Notes under the pieces: generated by a model
What the model saw: the letters and a program-made list of their open reading frames with translations, nothing else
Told to the model about the DNA's origin: nothing
Database searches by the model: none
Program-made: the position numbers and the translations under genes
DNA from: Sinomonas atrocyanea
GTDB taxonomy: Bacteria > Actinomycetota > Actinomycetes > Actinomycetales > Micrococcaceae
Reading direction: 5' to 3'
Assembly (NCBI RefSeq): GCF_030811715.1
Contig: NZ_JAUSRH010000010.1
Coordinates: 62,001 to 126,000, forward strand
Length of the DNA stretch: 64,000 bases
Shown: in pieces, positions 1-11,614 of the stretch
Position numbering within the stretch: the stretch's first letter is position 1
How the letters are laid out: each line of letters opens with the position of its first letter

Positions 1-730
1 GGAGGTCTCCGGCGAGCTGCTGGTCCCGCAGCGGGGACGGGAACCAGGACGGCGCGCCAGCCGGCCACGCCGAGACCCCGTCGAGCACCGTGGGCGCGAG
101 GCGGAGGAAGATCCCGGGGATCGCGTCAGCGAGCAGCTCGATGAACACGTAGACGAACTCCAGGACGAGGAAGGCGCTCGAGCGCTCGAAGGACTCGGCC
201 TCCGTCAGGGGCAGTGCGAGGATGAGCCCGACGAGGGGGACGAGGATGCTCAGCGCCCCGCTCGCCACGGGCTGCGATCGGTAGAGGGCCAGCAGCGGGG
301 TGAGGAAGGTGCCGAAGAGCAGCAGCCCGATGATCGGGGCCACGAAGGCGTTGCCGAGGATCCGCACGGCGCGGCTCTGCATGACCCTCCCGAGCCGCGC
401 CCGGCCCACGTTGCCCAGCGCCGCCTGCGCGAGGCCCACGGGCCGCCCCAGCCCGGCGAAGAGCGGGACGACGAAGAACATGAGCGCGATCTTCAGTGTG
501 AACGCCCACCGCAGCGAGGACCCGTAGGCGCCGGTGAACCCGCACGCGAGCACCAGGTACGGGACGAGGCCGAGGACGTAGAAGCACAGCGCCCGCCACA
601 GCGGCCAGGCCGTTCCGCGGCGGCGCGCCCTGGCCATCCCCACCCCGTACAGCGCCGCGGCCGCGATGGCCAGGAGGGCCGCCGCGGGATCGAGCGCGAA
701 CGAGGCGAGCACAGTGGTCAGGGGAGGCAC
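1..730 (-). CDS. CtaG-like cytochrome c oxidase assembly family membrane protein (C-terminus cut off by window edge)
   Basis: Reading the minus strand from a GTG at 730 gives about 243 residues of a hydrophobic protein that runs off the left edge. It opens with a helix after FALDP, then a short basic loop (ARARRRG) and WPLWRAL, the pattern of the caa3-type CtaG family, which helps insert copper into cytochrome c oxidase. About five more hydrophobic stretches follow. At the place where CtaG proteins usually have His residues (an HM-x-x-H type motif) this protein reads TLKIALMFF, so the copper-ligand histidines seem absent in the visible part. The gene is divergent from mtrA. The start is uncertain because no clear ribosome binding site precedes it. 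The family call is by pattern only; another polytopic membrane protein is possible. Confidence 0.55.
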   Translation of the reverse strand, partial: MPPLTTVLASFALDPAAALLAIAAAALYGVGMARARRRGTAWPLWRALCFYVLGLVPYLVLACGFTGAYGSSLRWAFTLKIALMFFVVPLFAGLGRPVGLAQAALGNVGRARLGRVMQSRAVRILGNAFVAPIIGLLLFGTFLTPLLALYRSQPVASGALSILVPLVGLILALPLTEAESFERSSAFLVLEFVYVFIELLADAIPGIFLRLAPTVLDGVSAWPAGAPSWFPSPLRDQQLAGDL

Positions 731-815
731 AGGGCGCAGCCTAGTGCGCTTCGCTGGGACGGCGCTGGAAACGCCCGGGGCCGGCCCTGGCGACCGTGGG
801 CGGCGGCGCGCCGCC

Positions 816-821
816 TAGAAT
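816..821 (+). promoter_or_regulatory. -10 element, probable mtrA promoter
   Basis: TAGAAT lies about 75 bp before the mtrA start, in the gap between divergent genes. It fits the actinobacterial TANNNT -10 pattern. No convincing -35 hexamer is visible. Transcription would start near 828. Confidence 0.4.
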
Positions 822-896
822 GGACCAAACGCAGGCCCGGGCCCGGAAGGGCCTGGATGGAACGCGACATCGCGCAGTTGGGGGAGAGTGGAAGGC

Positions 897-1571
897 ATGA
901 AGGCACGCATTCTGGTCGTCGACGACGACGAGGCCCTGGCCGAGATGATCGGCATCGTCCTGCGCAACGACGGGTTCGACCCGGTCTTCTGCGCCGACGG
1001 CGCCCAGGCCCCCGACGTGTTCCGGGCCCAGAAGCCGGACCTCATCCTCCTCGACCTCATGCTGCCCGGGCTCGACGGCATCGAGGTGTGCCGGCAGATC
1101 CGGTCGGAGTCGGACGTTCCGATCGTCATGCTCACCGCGAAGTCGGACACCTCGGACGTGGTGCGGGGCCTCGAGTCGGGTGCGGACGACTACGTCCCCA
1201 AGCCGTTCAAGCCGGCCGAGCTCGTCGCCCGGGTCCGCGCCCGGCTCCGTCCCGGCGAGACCAAGGCGCCCGAGACGCTCCGTATCGGCGAGGTCACGAT
1301 CGACGTCGCCGGCCACACCGTCAAGCGCGGCGACGAGTACATCTCCCTCACCCCGCTCGAGTTCGACCTCCTCGTGGCGCTCGCCCGCAAGCCCTGGCAG
1401 GTCTTCACCCGCGAGCTGCTGCTCGAGCAGGTGTGGGGCTACCGCCACGCCGCCGACACGAGGCTCGTCAACGTCCACGTCCAGCGCCTGCGCTCGAAGA
1501 TCGAGCGCGATCCCGAAGCCCCCGAGGTCATCCTCACCGTGCGCGGCGTCGGGTACAAGGCCGGGAGCTAG
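897..1571 (+). CDS. mtrA: Response regulator MtrA
   Basis: OmpR/PhoB-family response regulator of the MtrAB system, which in actinobacteria controls cell-wall remodelling, osmotic response and division genes. The receiver domain spans about residues 1-115, with the acidic pocket VVDDDE and the phosphoacceptor D53 in LILLDLMLPG. The K of MKPFKP-type sequence is present (PKPFKPAEL). A winged-helix effector domain follows (about 130-224), ending in LTVRGVGYKAGS as in MtrA orthologues. The ATG at 897 is preferred because GGGGGAGAG precedes it at normal spacing; an in-frame GTG at 888 would overlap that site. mtrB follows 36 bp downstream and then lpqB, the usual order. Confidence 0.95.
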   Translation: MKARILVVDDDEALAEMIGIVLRNDGFDPVFCADGAQAPDVFRAQKPDLILLDLMLPGLDGIEVCRQIRSESDVPIVMLTAKSDTSDVVRGLESGADDYVPKPFKPAELVARVRARLRPGETKAPETLRIGEVTIDVAGHTVKRGDEYISLTPLEFDLLVALARKPWQVFTRELLLEQVWGYRHAADTRLVNVHVQRLRSKIERDPEAPEVILTVRGVGYKAGS

Positions 1572-1607
1572 CACACAGCACGCGCCGCGCGCGCCAGATC
1601 GAGACCC

Positions 1608-3698
1608 ATGGACATCGAGCAGGACCACCGCACGCCGCCCGGGACGCCCTCCGCGCCCGGCGCCGAGCAGCGGGCTGCCCAGAACCCGCCCGCGGGGCAG
1701 AACCCGCCCGCGGGGCAGAACCCGGCAGCAAACGGGGCCGGTGTCCCGGGCGAGGCCGGCGTTGCCGAGGAGGCCCCCCGCGACGGAGCGACCGGCGCGG
1801 AAGCCGGCCAGGGCGGCTCGGCGCGGGCAGGATCGCGGCTGCGCCTGGCCTGGGGGCTCGCCCGCCGGTGGGCGACGCGGCGCAAGGTGGGGGACCGGGC
1901 ACGGATCGCGGCCAAGCGCGCCCGCGTCCTCGGCTTCCGGGCGTTCCGCGCCGGCGTGCGCGGGCTGCGGAACATCGGGCCGGCCATCCTCGCGGCGAGG
2001 GGCGGGTTCGCGCGCCGGTGGCGGCGGTCCCTCCAGTTCCGCACGGTGCTCGTCACGCTCCTGCTGACCTTCGTCTCCTTCCTGGCGGTCGGGGCCTACC
2101 TGTCCAACCAGATCGCGAACAACCTCTTCCAGGAGCGCCTCGCGCAGGCGGAGGTGCAGACCCGCCAGTCGGTCCAGCAGGTCCAGGAGACGTTCGACGG
2201 CGCGCAGGTCACCGACCAGCAGGGCGTCCTCAAGCTTGTCAACGACACCCTCAACCAGCTCGAGAACCGCGAATCCGGCACGCCGCGGCAGTACGTGTTC
2301 CTGGCCGTGCCGAACCAGGACCAGCCGCGCAACCGCTGGGTGGACTCGCGCGCCTCCTACCTGCGGACGGAGAACGACATCCCGCAGACCCTGCGGGACG
2401 CCGTCCAGCACTCCCAGCAGGAGCAGTACTGGCAGTCCATCCCGCTGACGGTGGACAACCGCATCCACCCGGCCATCGCCGTCGGCAACAAGGTCAGCTT
2501 CGGCGGGACCGTGTACGAGCTGTACCTCATCTACGACATCGAGACCGCCCAGCAGACCCTCGACGACATGCAGAATGTGCTGTGGTTCGGCGGCATCTTC
2601 CTGCTCCTGCTCATCGGCGCGATCACGTGGATCGTGACCCGCGGCGTCGTGTCGCCGGTGAGCCACGCCGCGGCCGTCTCGGAGAAGCTCGCCTCCGGCC
2701 AGCTCGAGGAGCGCATGGCCGTCGAGGGCGAGGACGAGGTGGCGCGCCTCGGCGCATCGTTCAACCACATGGCCGCGAACCTGCAGGAGCAGATCACCGC
2801 ACTGGCGAACCTCTCCCGCATGCAGCAGCGGTTCGTCTCGGACGTCAGCCACGAGCTCCGCACCCCGCTGACCACCGTGCGGATGGCCGCCGAGGTGCTC
2901 TACGACGCGCGGGACACGTTCAACCCCGTCACGAAGCGCTCCGCCGAGCTGCTCTACAACCAGGTGGAGCGGTTCCAGGCCCTCCTGAACGACCTGCTCG
3001 AGATCTCCCGCTTCGATGCCGGCGCGGCGATGCTCGACGCCGAGCCGCAGGACCTCGTCCTGGTGATCCGCACCGTCATCGAGACCGCGGCGCCGATCGC
3101 CGCGGCCTGCGGCTCCGAGGTGCGCCTCTTCACCCGCTCGCCCAGCATCGTCGTCGAGATGGACGGGCGGCGGATCGAGCGCGTCCTGCGCAACCTGCTG
3201 CTCAACGCGCTCGAGCACGGCGAGGGACGCCCGGTGGAGATCTTCGTCGCCGCGAACGCCGACGCCGTGGGCGTATCCGTGCGCGACCACGGCATCGGCA
3301 TGTCCACCTCTGAGGCGGCCCGCGTGTTCGACCGCTTCTGGCGAGCCGACCCGGCCCGTGCGCGCACCACCGGCGGCTCGGGCCTGGGCCTGTCCATCGC
3401 CACGGAGGACGTCAAGCTGCACAACGGCTGGCTGCAGGCGTGGGGCAAGCCCGGACAGGGCTCGTGCTTCCGCCTCACGCTGCCGCTGCGCGCGGGGCAG
3501 GAGATCCTCGAGTCCCCCGTCGCGCTCCAGCCGGCCGACGGCGACGTGGTGCTGGTCGAGGAGCAGTCGACGCGCGGCGTCGTCCTCGGCTCGTTCCACG
3601 CTTCGGGCGGCCCGGCCGCGGACGACGCCGGCCCCTCGCCGGCCGCCGGCACCGCGCCGCCGCCGGGTGGACCGGGCACGGAAGGGGAGGAGGCGTGA
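1608..3698 (+). CDS. mtrB: Sensor histidine kinase MtrB
   Basis: Membrane sensor kinase partner of MtrA, 696 residues. The N-terminus is a Pro/Ala/Gly-rich cytoplasmic region of about 140 residues that includes a tandem QNPPAG repeat near residues 24-40. TM1 lies at about 145-165, an extracellular sensor domain at about 166-320, and TM2 at about 322-343, followed by HAMP. The HisKA domain has SHELRTPL with the phosphoacceptor H415. The ATPase domain shows the N box (about 525-540), RDHGIGMS and GGSGLGLSI. A Pro/Gly-rich tail follows. The N-terminal extension is longer than I would expect for MtrB, so a later start is possible, but no better ribosome binding site is evident. The stop overlaps the lpqB start, which implies translational coupling. 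Confidence 0.93.
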   Translation: MDIEQDHRTPPGTPSAPGAEQRAAQNPPAGQNPPAGQNPAANGAGVPGEAGVAEEAPRDGATGAEAGQGGSARAGSRLRLAWGLARRWATRRKVGDRARIAAKRARVLGFRAFRAGVRGLRNIGPAILAARGGFARRWRRSLQFRTVLVTLLLTFVSFLAVGAYLSNQIANNLFQERLAQAEVQTRQSVQQVQETFDGAQVTDQQGVLKLVNDTLNQLENRESGTPRQYVFLAVPNQDQPRNRWVDSRASYLRTENDIPQTLRDAVQHSQQEQYWQSIPLTVDNRIHPAIAVGNKVSFGGTVYELYLIYDIETAQQTLDDMQNVLWFGGIFLLLLIGAITWIVTRGVVSPVSHAAAVSEKLASGQLEERMAVEGEDEVARLGASFNHMAANLQEQITALANLSRMQQRFVSDVSHELRTPLTTVRMAAEVLYDARDTFNPVTKRSAELLYNQVERFQALLNDLLEISRFDAGAAMLDAEPQDLVLVIRTVIETAAPIAAACGSEVRLFTRSPSIVVEMDGRRIERVLRNLLLNALEHGEGRPVEIFVAANADAVGVSVRDHGIGMSTSEAARVFDRFWRADPARARTTGGSGLGLSIATEDVKLHNGWLQAWGKPGQGSCFRLTLPLRAGQEILESPVALQPADGDVVLVEEQSTRGVVLGSFHASGGPAADDAGPSPAAGTAPPPGGPGTEGEEA

Positions 3699-5413
3699 TG
3701 CGCCGTTCGGTACCGGCCGCAGTCGTCGCGGCGCTGCTCGCACTCGCCACGCTGGCGGGGTGTGCCCAGATCCCCACGACCGGCACCGTCGGCAAGAGCC
3801 GCGACAGCGCCGTGACCTTGGGCAACGCGCCCCAGATCATCCCGCCCGGGCCCCGAGACGGGGCCAGCCCACAGGCCATGATCGACGGCTTCTTCAACGC
3901 CGGCAGCGGCTACCAGAACGACTTCACGGTCGCACGGCAGTTCCTCGCCCCGGCGCAGGCGGTGTCCTGGAAGCCGAGCGACCGGACCCTCGTCTACCGG
4001 GGCAGCGCGACCGTGGTGGCGACGGGGAAGGAGAACCAGTACCGCTACGAATTCGACCTCGCGTACTCGGTGGACTCCCAGGGCATCACGACGCCGTTCC
4101 CGCCGGGCACCAAGGAGCACATCGACGTCACGCTCTCCCAGGTGGACGGCCAGTGGCGCCTGTCCAGCCTGCCGGACGGCACGGCCATCCCCGAGGAGAC
4201 CTTCAAGGCGCTCTACCGGCCCTTCCCCCTGTACTTCTACGACCCCTCCTTCACCACCCTCGTCCCCGACGTGCGCTGGTTCATCGACAACTCGGGGGTC
4301 GCGAAGTCGCTCGTGAGCGCGCTCATCGCGGGCCCGGCGCCGTACCTGCGCGCGGCCGTCTCGAGCGCGTTCCCGCAGGGCATCCGGCTCGAACGCGAAT
4401 CCGTGCCGATCGTGGACAACACCGCCCAGGTCGATCTGACTCCGGAGCTCAGGGATGCCTCGTTCACGGACCGGCAGCGCATGCGCTACCAGCTCGTGCG
4501 GACGTTCTTGGGGATCAGCTCCGTCGTGGACGTGACGCTGCGCTCGAACCAGGCAGATGTGACCCTCGAGGATCCGACGACGGGCAAGTCGGTGCCCGAG
4601 CCGATCGTCGACCCCAAGGTTCCCGTCTGGCAGGTGGGCATCGCCGGCGGCGAGCTGGTCCAGTACGCGAGCCGCCAGGCCACGAGGATCGACGGGCTGC
4701 GCAGCGTGGCCCCGCTCGGGCCCCACGATCCGGCCGCCTCGGCGTCCCAGCACGTCTATGCCTTCCTCGGCGCCAAGGGCCTCTACTCCGTCGTGCAGAA
4801 CCAGGCGCCCCGTCTCCTCGACTCGCGGACCCGCTTCAGCCGGCCCTCGATCGACCCCTTCGACTGGGTGTGGACCGCCGGGCCCGGGGGCAGCGGCGCG
4901 ACCGAGGCGGTCGCCTACAAGCCGGTCGGCGTCGCCGAGGGCGCGGCCGTGCCCAAGGCGGCGCTGACGGCCCCGTGGCTCGCAGGCCGGACGGTCGAGG
5001 AGCTGCGGATCTCCCGGGACGGCACGCGCGCCCTCGTCCTGTCGACTCAGGGCGGCTCGACGGCGCTCCAGGTGGCCGGGGTGCAGCGGGCCGCGGACGG
5101 CACGCCGCGTGAGCTCTCCGCGCCGATCACCCTCTCGACGACCGAGAAGAGCCCGCAACGGGCGGTCTGGGTCGACGACACCACGATCCTCGTCTCGGGA
5201 GTCTCTGCGAACGACCCGGTGGCCCCGGAGCTCGTCTCGCTCAGGGGCGGAGATCCGCGGCAGCTCCCGCAGCTGCCCGGGATCGAGGCGATCTCGGCCG
5301 GCAACGGCGACCAGGAGATCTACGCCCAGACGCCGGCGGGAGTGTTCGCGCTCGTGCGGACCACGTGGACGGAGCTGGGCAAGGGCGTAGAAGGCCTCTC
5401 CTTCGCCGGGTAA
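3698..5413 (+). CDS. lpqB: Lipoprotein LpqB, MtrB-associated
   Basis: 571-residue exported lipoprotein. The signal peptide ends in the lipobox LAGC (Cys about residue 22), followed by AQIPTTG as in LpqB proteins. A GerMN-like domain lies in the middle and a C-terminal beta-propeller-like domain follows. In mycobacteria LpqB interacts with the extracellular domain of MtrB and tunes MtrA activation, so the fixed position after mtrB is functional context. The ATG at 3698 overlaps the mtrB TGA (TGATG); the reading frame is open upstream, but only this start gives the signal peptide. Confidence 0.93.
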   Translation: MRRSVPAAVVAALLALATLAGCAQIPTTGTVGKSRDSAVTLGNAPQIIPPGPRDGASPQAMIDGFFNAGSGYQNDFTVARQFLAPAQAVSWKPSDRTLVYRGSATVVATGKENQYRYEFDLAYSVDSQGITTPFPPGTKEHIDVTLSQVDGQWRLSSLPDGTAIPEETFKALYRPFPLYFYDPSFTTLVPDVRWFIDNSGVAKSLVSALIAGPAPYLRAAVSSAFPQGIRLERESVPIVDNTAQVDLTPELRDASFTDRQRMRYQLVRTFLGISSVVDVTLRSNQADVTLEDPTTGKSVPEPIVDPKVPVWQVGIAGGELVQYASRQATRIDGLRSVAPLGPHDPAASASQHVYAFLGAKGLYSVVQNQAPRLLDSRTRFSRPSIDPFDWVWTAGPGGSGATEAVAYKPVGVAEGAAVPKAALTAPWLAGRTVEELRISRDGTRALVLSTQGGSTALQVAGVQRAADGTPRELSAPITLSTTEKSPQRAVWVDDTTILVSGVSANDPVAPELVSLRGGDPRQLPQLPGIEAISAGNGDQEIYAQTPAGVFALVRTTWTELGKGVEGLSFAG

Positions 5414-5516
5414 CCGGACCGTGCCCCTCGCGGGCCAGCTGGCCAGAGGCGGGGCGGCCGTCCACATGGGGCCCGGGGGAGTGGCCCCGGACACGCCGCG
5501 GCAGGAGGCTGGGAGC

Positions 5517-6530
5517 ATGCGCCCCGTCGATCCAGCCCGCCCGCGGCCCTGCGACGGGGGAGTGCCGCCCGGGCAGGGGTCCGGACCGGCCGCCGCGGGA
5601 CGGCACGCGGGCCGCCCGGCGCACCCCGCGCTGCGGCTGCTCGAGGGCTCGGCGGCGGCTGCGAAAGACCTGCTCGGGCTCCTCGTGCCCGTGGACTGCG
5701 TCGGGTGCGGTGCCCCTGACCGAGAACTCTGCGCAGCCTGTGCGCGGCAGGTCCGCCGCCTCACTGCCAGGCCGGCCCGGGTCGAGGACCATGCCCCGGC
5801 ACTCATCGAGGCGAGCGGCCGCGTCCTGCTCCCGGCGGTGTCCGCGGGGCCCTACCGCAACGAGCTCTCGCTTGCGGTCCTGGCCTTCAAGCGGCACGGG
5901 AGCGCCGTCCTCGCCACCGAGCTGGCCGCCGCACTCGGCCGTGCACTGGCTGCTGCGGCGGGGACTGGGCCGGGAACCGCGGCGGACGGCGGTGTGCTCC
6001 TCGTGCCTGTCCCCACGAGCGGTGCAGCCTTCCTCCGCCGGGGCTTCGACCCCCTGCAGGTGCTGCTCGCCCGGGTCCGGCGGGAGGGCCGCATCCCCTC
6101 CGGAACCCTGTGGGTCGAGGCGCTCGCGCCGCGTCGGCGCGGCGCCCGGGAGCGGGCTGCGCTGGCGCTGCGGGCTGCGGCCTCCGCCGGCGGAGGGTCC
6201 CAGAAGGGGCTGGGCCGCTCGCAGCGCCGCGCCCGCGTCTCCGGATCGCTCGCTGCCCGCCGTCGGGTCCGCGTGCGCGGGCGGGGCGGCCTGATCCCGG
6301 CCGCCGGACGCACGGTCCGGTCCCTCCGCGGGCGCCGCTGCCTCGTCGTCGACGATGTCCTCACGACCGGCGCGACCGCCCGGGAGGCGGCCCGCGCGCT
6401 CGAGGCCGCGGGCGCCGTCGTCGTCGGCCTCGTCACCCTCGCGCACGTGCCGCTGCCCGAGGCCGGCCCGGGTGGGGAGGCGGGTACGCTCCCAGCGGAC
6501 ACACAGCGGCAGGATGCCAACAAGGGATGA
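5517..6530 (+). CDS. comF: ComF family phosphoribosyltransferase-like protein
   Basis: 337-residue ComF homologue. An N-terminal zinc-finger-like pair of motifs (CVGCG and CAAC, about residues 62-78) precedes a type I phosphoribosyltransferase domain with the PRPP-binding signature CLVVDDVLTTGATA near the C-terminus. ComF proteins take part in DNA uptake in naturally competent bacteria; their role in actinobacteria is not settled. AGGAGG at 5503-5508, eight bases before the ATG at 5517, supports this start over an in-frame GTG at 5421, whose extra segment is low-complexity. The protein has an Arg/Ala-rich insertion around 200-250. It sits between lpqB and hpf. Confidence 0.88.
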   Translation: MRPVDPARPRPCDGGVPPGQGSGPAAAGRHAGRPAHPALRLLEGSAAAAKDLLGLLVPVDCVGCGAPDRELCAACARQVRRLTARPARVEDHAPALIEASGRVLLPAVSAGPYRNELSLAVLAFKRHGSAVLATELAAALGRALAAAAGTGPGTAADGGVLLVPVPTSGAAFLRRGFDPLQVLLARVRREGRIPSGTLWVEALAPRRRGARERAALALRAAASAGGGSQKGLGRSQRRARVSGSLAARRRVRVRGRGGLIPAAGRTVRSLRGRRCLVVDDVLTTGATAREAARALEAAGAVVVGLVTLAHVPLPEAGPGGEAGTLPADTQRQDANKG

Positions 6531-6563
6531 ATAAACCGTGACGATCCACTAACGTCGGTGATG

Positions 6564-6584
6564 GGTCCTTTAGCCAGAAGGACC
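6564..6584 (+). terminator. Stem-loop between comF and hpf
   Basis: GGTCCTT (6564-6570) and AAGGACC (6578-6584) form a 7-bp stem with a 7-nt loop. There is no U-tract, so this is either a weak comF terminator or a structure in the hpf leader. Confidence 0.35.
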
Positions 6585-6679
6585 TGTCGATAGCGGCTCA
6601 GGAAAGGGGCTCGACTGTCTGACGACGGAGCCTCTGGACGCCGGTATGCGGCTGAACTCAGAAGTATCTGGAGGGCACC

Positions 6680-7405
6680 ATGGAGTTCAACATCAGCGGT
6701 CGCAACCTGACTGTGTCGGATCGCTTCCGCGAGTACGCAGGTGAGAAGCTCGAGAAGATCGGTGCGCTGGCTGACAAGGTCCAGCGCGTCGACGCGAAGT
6801 GCTCCAAGCAGAGCAGCGCGAAGACCGGAGGAGACCAGCTCACGGTCGAGCTCACGGTCACCGGGCGTGGACCGGTGATCCGGGCCGAGGCGACCGCTCC
6901 GGACAAGTTCGCGGCCTTCGACCTCGCCTACGGAAAACTCCTTGAACGCCTCCGGCGGGCCAAGGACCGCCGCAAGGTCCACCACGGCAAGCACACCCCG
7001 GTCGGCGTGAACGCCGCCACCGCCGCCCTCCCGGTGGTGAGCGGCAGTACGCCGATCTACGCCGAGCACGCCCTCGAGGTCCCCTCCTCGGAGGCCGAGG
7101 CCTCGTCACCCTACGAGGTCGAGAACGACATCCCGGCCGGCGATTCGCCCGTCCTGATCCGCCGGAAGGTCTTCCCCGCCGCGACGCTCACCCTCGACGA
7201 CGCGGTGGACAACATGGAACTCGTCGGCCACGACTTCTACCTGTTCATCGACGCGGACACGAACACCCCCTCCGTGGTCTACCGCCGCCGTGGATGGACC
7301 TATGGCGTCATCAGCCTCGACCAGGCCTGCGAGCCCGGGGCGGCCAAGGTCGAGGAGAAGATCCTCGCGTACCGCTCTGACGACGCCGGTGCAGTTGTCT
7401 CCTGA
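6680..7405 (+). CDS. hpf: Long-form ribosome hibernation promoting factor
   Basis: 241-residue long HPF. The N-terminal S30AE fold (about 1-105) begins MEFNISGRNLTVSDRFREY and binds the 30S decoding region. A variable linker (about 110-180) leads to the C-terminal dimerisation domain (about 183-235) with VIRRK-like and GHDFYLFIDADT motifs and a RRRGWTYGVISL end, which drives 100S ribosome dimer formation. GGAGGG lies 7 bases before the ATG. The gene is preceded by about 150 bp of untranslated DNA with a stem-loop, so it may have its own promoter. The family match is very clear. Confidence 0.95.
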   Translation: MEFNISGRNLTVSDRFREYAGEKLEKIGALADKVQRVDAKCSKQSSAKTGGDQLTVELTVTGRGPVIRAEATAPDKFAAFDLAYGKLLERLRRAKDRRKVHHGKHTPVGVNAATAALPVVSGSTPIYAEHALEVPSSEAEASSPYEVENDIPAGDSPVLIRRKVFPAATLTLDDAVDNMELVGHDFYLFIDADTNTPSVVYRRRGWTYGVISLDQACEPGAAKVEEKILAYRSDDAGAVVS

Positions 7406-7513
7406 TCCGGCGCCCATGGCCGCGGCCCTGGACGCGGCATTCCCGGCAGCGGCGGTCCCTCTCGGGGCCGCCGCTGCGGCGTGCCGGGCAGAGCCCCTCC
7501 ACGGCCGCGACGC

Positions 7514-8773
7514 ATGACGGCGCGGCTCACCCTCGCGCAGGCCCGCCGGGTCGCGCTCTCCGCCCAGGGACTCCACCGCCCGCGCCCGTCCGGCCCGGTG
7601 TCCACCCGGGCGCTCGTCCGCGCCTTCGAGGCGCTCCAGCTGGTGCAGATCGACTCGGTCAACGTCCTGGTCCGGAGCCATTACCTGCCGTTCTTCTCGC
7701 GCCTGGGACCCTACGACCGGGACGCGCTGGACCGCCTCGCCGCCCGAAGCCCGCGCCGCATGGTCGAGTACTGGGCGCACGAGGCGAGCTTCATCCGGCC
7801 TGAGCACTTCGACGCCCTGCGTCTGTGGCAGCGTCGGGCCTGGGTGGGCGCCCACGACATGGACGCGGCGGCCCGCGAAGACCTCGCTGCCCGCATCCTC
7901 GCCGTCCTCGGCTCCAGCAGGCCGCTTACCGCCGCGCAGCTCGCCGACCGGCTGGGTCACGTCGAAGAGCGCCGCCGCGACCAGTGGGGATGGAACTGGA
8001 GCGCTGTCCAACGCGTCGTGAGCCACCTCTTCGAACTCGGCACGGTGGCCTCTGCGGGCCGGTCGAGCTCCTTCGAGCGCCGGTACGCCCTGACGGAGGA
8101 CGTGCTGCCCAAAGGCCTGGTCCGCGAGGAAGGCCTGGACCGGGACGCCGCGATCCTCGATCTCGTCCGGTGTGCCGTCCAGGCACACGGGATCGGCACC
8201 GCGCGCTGTTTCGCGGACTACTTCCGCCTCCCGGTCCGCGCCACGGAGACGGCCCTCGGCGTCCTGGCCGCAGAGGGGAGCATCGACGAGGTCCGCGTCG
8301 AGGGATGGGAGGGCAGGATGTTCCTCGCCGCGGGGCGCGCCATACCCCGCGCCGCGACCGGCAGGGCGCTCCTGAGCCCGTTCGACTCCCTCGTGTTCGA
8401 GCGGCGCCGCCTCGAGCGACTGTTCGGCTTCCGCTACCGTCTGGAGATCTACACTCCCGCCGAGCGTCGCGAGTACGGCTACTACGTGCTGCCCTTCCTC
8501 CTGCGCGACGCCATGGCCGGCCGCGTCGACCTGAAGGCGGACCGGAGCGAGGGGGTCCTGCTCGTCCAGGCCGCCCACGCCGAGCCAGGAGCCCCACCGG
8601 ACACGGCCGCCGAGCTCGCGGAGGAACTGCGGCTGCTGGCAGACTGGCTTGGTCTCGACGACGTGCGCGTGGCCGACCGGGGCAGTCTCGCCCCGGCCCT
8701 CGCCCGGGCCGTCGGGCCCGTCCGCGGAGCGCGGAACCTGCACGGGGTTCCGCGCGTGTCTCCCGTAGACTGA
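7514..8773 (+). CDS. Winged-helix DNA glycosylase of the AlkX/YcaQ family (HTH_42)
   Basis: 419-residue protein of the winged-helix superfamily that includes E. coli YcaQ (AlkX) and Streptomyces AlkZ, which remove alkylated bases and unhook interstrand crosslinks. The key QΦD signature is visible as VQIDSVNVL near residue 44, followed by RSHYLPFFSRLG; AlkZ-type enzymes have QΦQ instead. Further family features are WAHEASFI, an Arg-rich W-x-W region (RRRDQWGWNWS) and the C-terminal LSPFDSLVFERRRLERLFGFRYRLEIYTP block. The ATG at 7514 begins MTARLTLAQARRVAL; an in-frame GTG at 7481 would add only Arg/Pro. The gene lies between hpf and secA. Confidence 0.82.
   Translation: MTARLTLAQARRVALSAQGLHRPRPSGPVSTRALVRAFEALQLVQIDSVNVLVRSHYLPFFSRLGPYDRDALDRLAARSPRRMVEYWAHEASFIRPEHFDALRLWQRRAWVGAHDMDAAAREDLAARILAVLGSSRPLTAAQLADRLGHVEERRRDQWGWNWSAVQRVVSHLFELGTVASAGRSSSFERRYALTEDVLPKGLVREEGLDRDAAILDLVRCAVQAHGIGTARCFADYFRLPVRATETALGVLAAEGSIDEVRVEGWEGRMFLAAGRAIPRAATGRALLSPFDSLVFERRRLERLFGFRYRLEIYTPAERREYGYYVLPFLLRDAMAGRVDLKADRSEGVLLVQAAHAEPGAPPDTAAELAEELRLLADWLGLDDVRVADRGSLAPALARAVGPVRGARNLHGVPRVSPVD
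8766..8771 (+). promoter_or_regulatory. -10 element, possible secA promoter
   Basis: TAGACT overlaps the stop codon of the upstream gene and would give a secA leader of about 55 nt. No clear -35 hexamer is seen. Confidence 0.3.
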
Positions 8774-8832
8774 ATCCCGCCGCAGCGCACGATCACTGCT
8801 GCACACGCCATTGACAAGGGAGCGAACGCCAC

Positions 8833-11532
<2,700 letters not shown>

Positions 11533-11552
11533 TCCGCCGGCGACAGGTCAAC

Positions 11553-11599
11553 GAGAGGCCGGCGGCCCGTCCCTTGGTGGGCCGGGCCGCCGGCCTCTC
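11553..11599. terminator. Perfect 17-bp bidirectional terminator hairpin
   Basis: GAGAGGCCGGCGGCCCG (11553-11569) pairs perfectly with 11583-11599 around a 13-nt loop. It lies between the convergent secA and Rv3235-like genes and probably stops both. Confidence 0.85.
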
Positions 11600-11614
11600 A
11601 CTTCTGCAGTTCCC

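Noticed and set aside
741-3743. Very long minus-strand open frame opposite mtrA/mtrB
   Set aside because: Arg/Ala/Gly/Leu-rich translation with no domain; a GC-skew shadow of the plus-strand genes.
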